Source of the DNA: Acetobacteraceae bacterium
GTDB taxonomy: Bacteria > Pseudomonadota > Alphaproteobacteria > Acetobacterales > Acetobacteraceae
Direction: 5' to 3'
DNA length: 6,103 nt
NCBI GenBank assembly: GCA_947476855.1
Contig: CANJSR010000310.1
Location: 1-6,103 of the forward strand
The stretch's first letter is position 1, and every line of letters begins with the position of its first letter. This document shows, one piece after another, positions 5,182 to 6,103 of the stretch. Under the pieces are notes generated by a model that saw nothing but the letters and a program-made list of their open reading frames with translations, was not told the DNA's origin and did not search any database. The translations under genes were made by a program, and so were the position numbers.

Positions 5182-6103
5182 TCAGGTCCTTGTCGGCCGC
5201 TTCGTACGGCCGGGTGTGCTCGTCCGTGTGGGTTTGGCCGGTCCGGCGGCCTTCTTCGCGCCGGCCCCCGCCGGCGTCGTTCCGCTCGGACGGGTTCCCA
5301 CCGCCGCGTTCTTGCCAACGGCCCCCTTGGCCCCCCGCGTCGCCGTGGCAGCCGTCTTCGCAGCCGGCCGAACCGGCTCCGCCTCGGGGGCATCGGCACG
5401 CCGTCCCGAGACCAACCCCATCCAGGCTGCCCGCCGTGTCCCCGCCTGGCTCCCGAGCGTACCCTCCGCGCGGAAAGCCGCCATCGCACCCGCGGCCAGG
5501 CGGCCCCGCTCCGTCCGATCCCGGACCAGGAAACTCAGCGCCGCGTACCAGGCGTCCGGGTCGTTCGCCACCAGGCGTCCGCCCACGCCCGCCGCAAGCG
5601 ACCCCTGGTAGACCGGCATGTCGGACGCCAGGACAGCCAGCCCCATCGCCGCGTAGTCCAGCACCTTGATCACCGACTTGGACCGGTTGAACGGGGTATC
5701 CGCCAGCGGCGCCAACCCTATATCCCAGGCCGGGGCGGCCGTGATCCAGTTGACGAAGCCCGGGTAGCTCTGCCCGCCATTCGCCGACACGCCGATCCGG
5801 TTCACCCCGGGCGGCAGCGACCCGCCGGAGGTCACGCCGATGATGTCGATCTCGACCTTCGTATCGAAGTCCCGCTTCAGCCGTTCCAGCGCCGGGGCCA
5901 CGATGGCGAAGTCGGATTCATGCGTCGCCGTGCCCATGTAGACGATCCGCACCGGCCCGAAGTCCCGCTTCTGCCCCGGCGGACGGGCCAGCCACAGCCG
6001 TTCATCCAGCCCGTTCGCCACGATCGTCACTGCCGGGTTCAGCGCCCGCGCCCGCGCCGCCAAGCTCTCTGTCGAAACCCAGACCTGGTCGGCGTTCTTC
6101 ACC
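5182..6103 (-). CDS. Glycosyltransferase (GT-B, GT4-like), C-terminal part with basic tail
   Basis: The 306 residues in the window are the C-terminal part; the frame is open at the right edge and the first codon there is GTG inside an apparent domain, so the true start lies outside. Residues 1-230 look like the donor-binding Rossmann half of a GT-B glycosyltransferase: V-W-V-S-T-E-S-L (7-14), I-V-A-N-G-L-D (27-33), V-R-I-V-Y-M-G-T-A-T-H (51-61), W-D-I-G-L-A-P-L (126-133) and K-S-V-I-K-V-L-D-Y-A-A-M-G (142-154), where the nucleotide-sugar-contacting region is expected. It would transfer a sugar from an activated donor, probably in envelope polysaccharide or glycan synthesis. Residues 240-306 are low-complexity, rich in Ala, Lys, Arg, Thr, Pro and Gly and strongly basic, like histone-H1-type or AlgP-type tails. 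Such a tail is not part of the catalytic fold. Sugar donor and acceptor are unknown. Confidence 0.82.
   Translation of the reverse strand, partial: VKNADQVWVSTESLAARARALNPAVTIVANGLDERLWLARPPGQKRDFGPVRIVYMGTATHESDFAIVAPALERLKRDFDTKVEIDIIGVTSGGSLPPGVNRIGVSANGGQSYPGFVNWITAAPAWDIGLAPLADTPFNRSKSVIKVLDYAAMGLAVLASDMPVYQGSLAAGVGGRLVANDPDAWYAALSFLVRDRTERGRLAAGAMAAFRAEGTLGSQAGTRRAAWMGLVSGRRADAPEAEPVRPAAKTAATATRGAKGAVGKNAAVGTRPSGTTPAGAGAKKAAGPAKPTRTSTPGRTKRPTRT

Noticed and set aside
4676..5669. Long + frames of 311 and 225 codons across the P450 upstream region and glycosyltransferase 3' end
   Set aside because: Composition is Arg/Pro/Ala-rich, they run through the REP-like tandem array and antisense to two supported genes, and they show no motif.

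Overview
The window is very GC-rich, with strong G/C bias at third codon positions. Its gene content points to a high-GC alphaproteobacterium: an HGGxSTG-type small protein, a PEP-CTERM surface protein, a Sulfotransfer_3-like sulfotransferase next to a cytochrome P450, and a GT-B glycosyltransferase. Acetobacteraceae or a related Rhodospirillales family is the most likely home. This is inference from gene families and base composition; no rRNA, tRNA or core marker gene is present to prove it.

Layout, left to right. Positions 1-117 hold a GC-rich hairpin, a duplicated 30-bp segment and a terminator-like hairpin with six T. A small gene for an HGGxSTG protein follows (118-693, +). A 247-bp, visibly AT-richer spacer with a TATAAT box leads to a secreted protein made of seven 44-residue HAF repeats with a PEP-CTERM tail (941-2062, +). 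After a 115-bp spacer with C-rich direct repeats and a hairpin comes a sulfotransferase that probably starts at TTG (2178-3431, +). Its 3' end overlaps by 14 bp the 3' end of a convergent cytochrome P450 gene (3418-4773, -). The 408 bp upstream of the P450 hold no convincing gene. They hold a G-quadruplex motif, a 15-bp interrupted palindrome and a tandem array of five REP-like units with a 34-35 bp period. The last gene (5182 to the window edge, -) is the C-terminal part of a GT-B glycosyltransferase with a basic Ala/Lys/Thr/Pro-rich tail; its N-terminus lies outside the window.

How the genes may work together. Exosortase-anchored PEP-CTERM proteins are usually tied to exopolysaccharide production, so the repeat protein and the glycosyltransferase could both belong to the cell envelope. 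P450 and sulfotransferase could act in sequence, hydroxylation then O-sulfation of a lipid or small molecule, as established for mycobacterial CYP128 and Stf3. Here they are convergent rather than co-directional, so a functional link is only a hypothesis. I see no CRISPR array, complete insertion sequence, structural RNA or clear defence system. The most unusual items are the REP-like tandem array, the seven-unit repeat protein and the overlapping convergent P450/sulfotransferase pair.
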